A stretch of DNA of 64,000 nucleotides from Linyphia triangularis (Eukaryota > Arthropoda > Arachnida > Araneae > Linyphiidae). Every line of letters starts with the position of its first letter. Within the stretch, counting starts at the first letter, position 1. The notes below the pieces were generated by a model. It did not search any database. It was not told the origin of the DNA and was given only the letters and a program-made list of their open reading frames with translations. The stretch covers positions 62,844,714 to 62,908,713 of the forward strand of contig OZ021732.1 in the NCBI GenBank assembly GCA_963978545.1, in the 5' to 3' direction. This document shows, piece after piece, positions 63,505 to 64,000 of this stretch. Both the position numbers and the translations under genes were made by a program.

Positions 63505-64000
63505 TTAAGGGGGGTCGGAAGGCAATTTTTTTTTCACAGAATCGATTTTGAGTTTTTTAGCGCATCACAATATTTGAAATGTTATCTACAAAATGGTTTA
63601 ACTTGGTAGGCAATGCGCTCATCCGAAGTATTTTAAATATTTTTCGAAAAATAACATCACTGAAAAAAACCTTCTGCTTTGGACTTTAAACTGTGTTTTC
63701 TCAAAATGCTGTTTTTTCATACAAATGTACCTTTTTCTCAGGATCTACTCAATCTTCTGCTTTGAATAGTACGTTTACACAAACAGACATATGATTTTAC
63801 AGAAATGTTGATTCGTTTTTTTTTTTTTTTTTTTTTTTTTTAATTACTACCATGATTTTTTTGGAAAATTTTATAAAAAAGTTTCAAAACATCATAAATC
63901 CTATAAATAAAATTATTTTTACAAAAGCATATGTCAGTATTTGTAAAATTGTTTTAATATTCTCTGTATAAAATTTTAAACTAATACTATGAGTAGTTTC
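63505..64000. mobile_element. possible left end of a TTAA transposon (cut by window edge)
   Basis: TTAA at 63505-63508 followed by GGGGGGTCGGAAGGC and an abrupt change in composition (AATCGATTTTGAGTTTTTTAG). A G-run next to TTAA resembles Kolobok-type ends. The other end would be outside the window, so this is unproven. A 26-bp T run lies at 63816-63841. Confidence 0.3.

Overview
This window is AT-rich animal nuclear DNA with no compact genes. Its only confidently recognised host coding sequence is two short exons on the minus strand. Both belong to one nicotinic acetylcholine receptor subunit gene, of the arthropod alpha6 / alpha7-like type. One exon is 140 bp (39991-40130) and encodes the start of the extracellular ligand-binding domain. 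The other is 45 bp (7536-7580) and encodes the next 15 residues. Both have canonical splice sites, compatible phases and the exon sizes known for this family. They are separated by a 32.4-kb intron. Exon 4 would lie left of position 1 and the signal-peptide exon was not found to the right, so almost the whole window is intron or 5' flank. An arthropod is indicated by the receptor type, with a repeat-rich chelicerate (spider-like) genome as my best guess. That last point is inference from intron size, base composition and repeat style.

Layout, left to right. 1-7535 (intron after exon 3): one copy of a ~450-bp interspersed repeat at the edge, two tRNA-derived SINEs with target-site duplications, and between them a decayed Tc1-like transposon. 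7581-39990 (intron after exon 2) holds, in order: a 2.0-kb hAT-like element with a decayed gene, a pogo/Tigger-like element, a 2.8-kb foldback element bounded by TTAA, a Helitron-like element with a ~140-bp tandem array, a TA-flanked MITE, a hAT MITE with a perfect 8-bp target duplication and a SINE inside it, a solo LTR inserted in a ~170-bp tandem array, a miniature LTR retrotransposon lying inside a long (TA)n microsatellite, and a probable LTR. 40131-64000 (intron before exon 2 and/or 5' flank): a 450-bp near-perfect inverted repeat, a (CA)n tract, a second Helitron-like element, a solo LTR, the second copy of the ~450-bp repeat, another LTR candidate, several CpG-containing low-repeat patches, a pre-miRNA-like hairpin, and a possible TTAA transposon end.

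The receptor gene is the only functional unit visible. The exons fit together as exon 2 (intron phase 1 before it, phase 0 after it) and exon 3 (phase 0 before and after). Everything else is best read as transposons and their non-autonomous derivatives that enlarged the introns, plus a few low-repeat, CpG-containing segments that are candidates for regulation or unannotated transcripts. Long open frames across the (TA)n and (CA)n tracts are artefacts and are not annotated.
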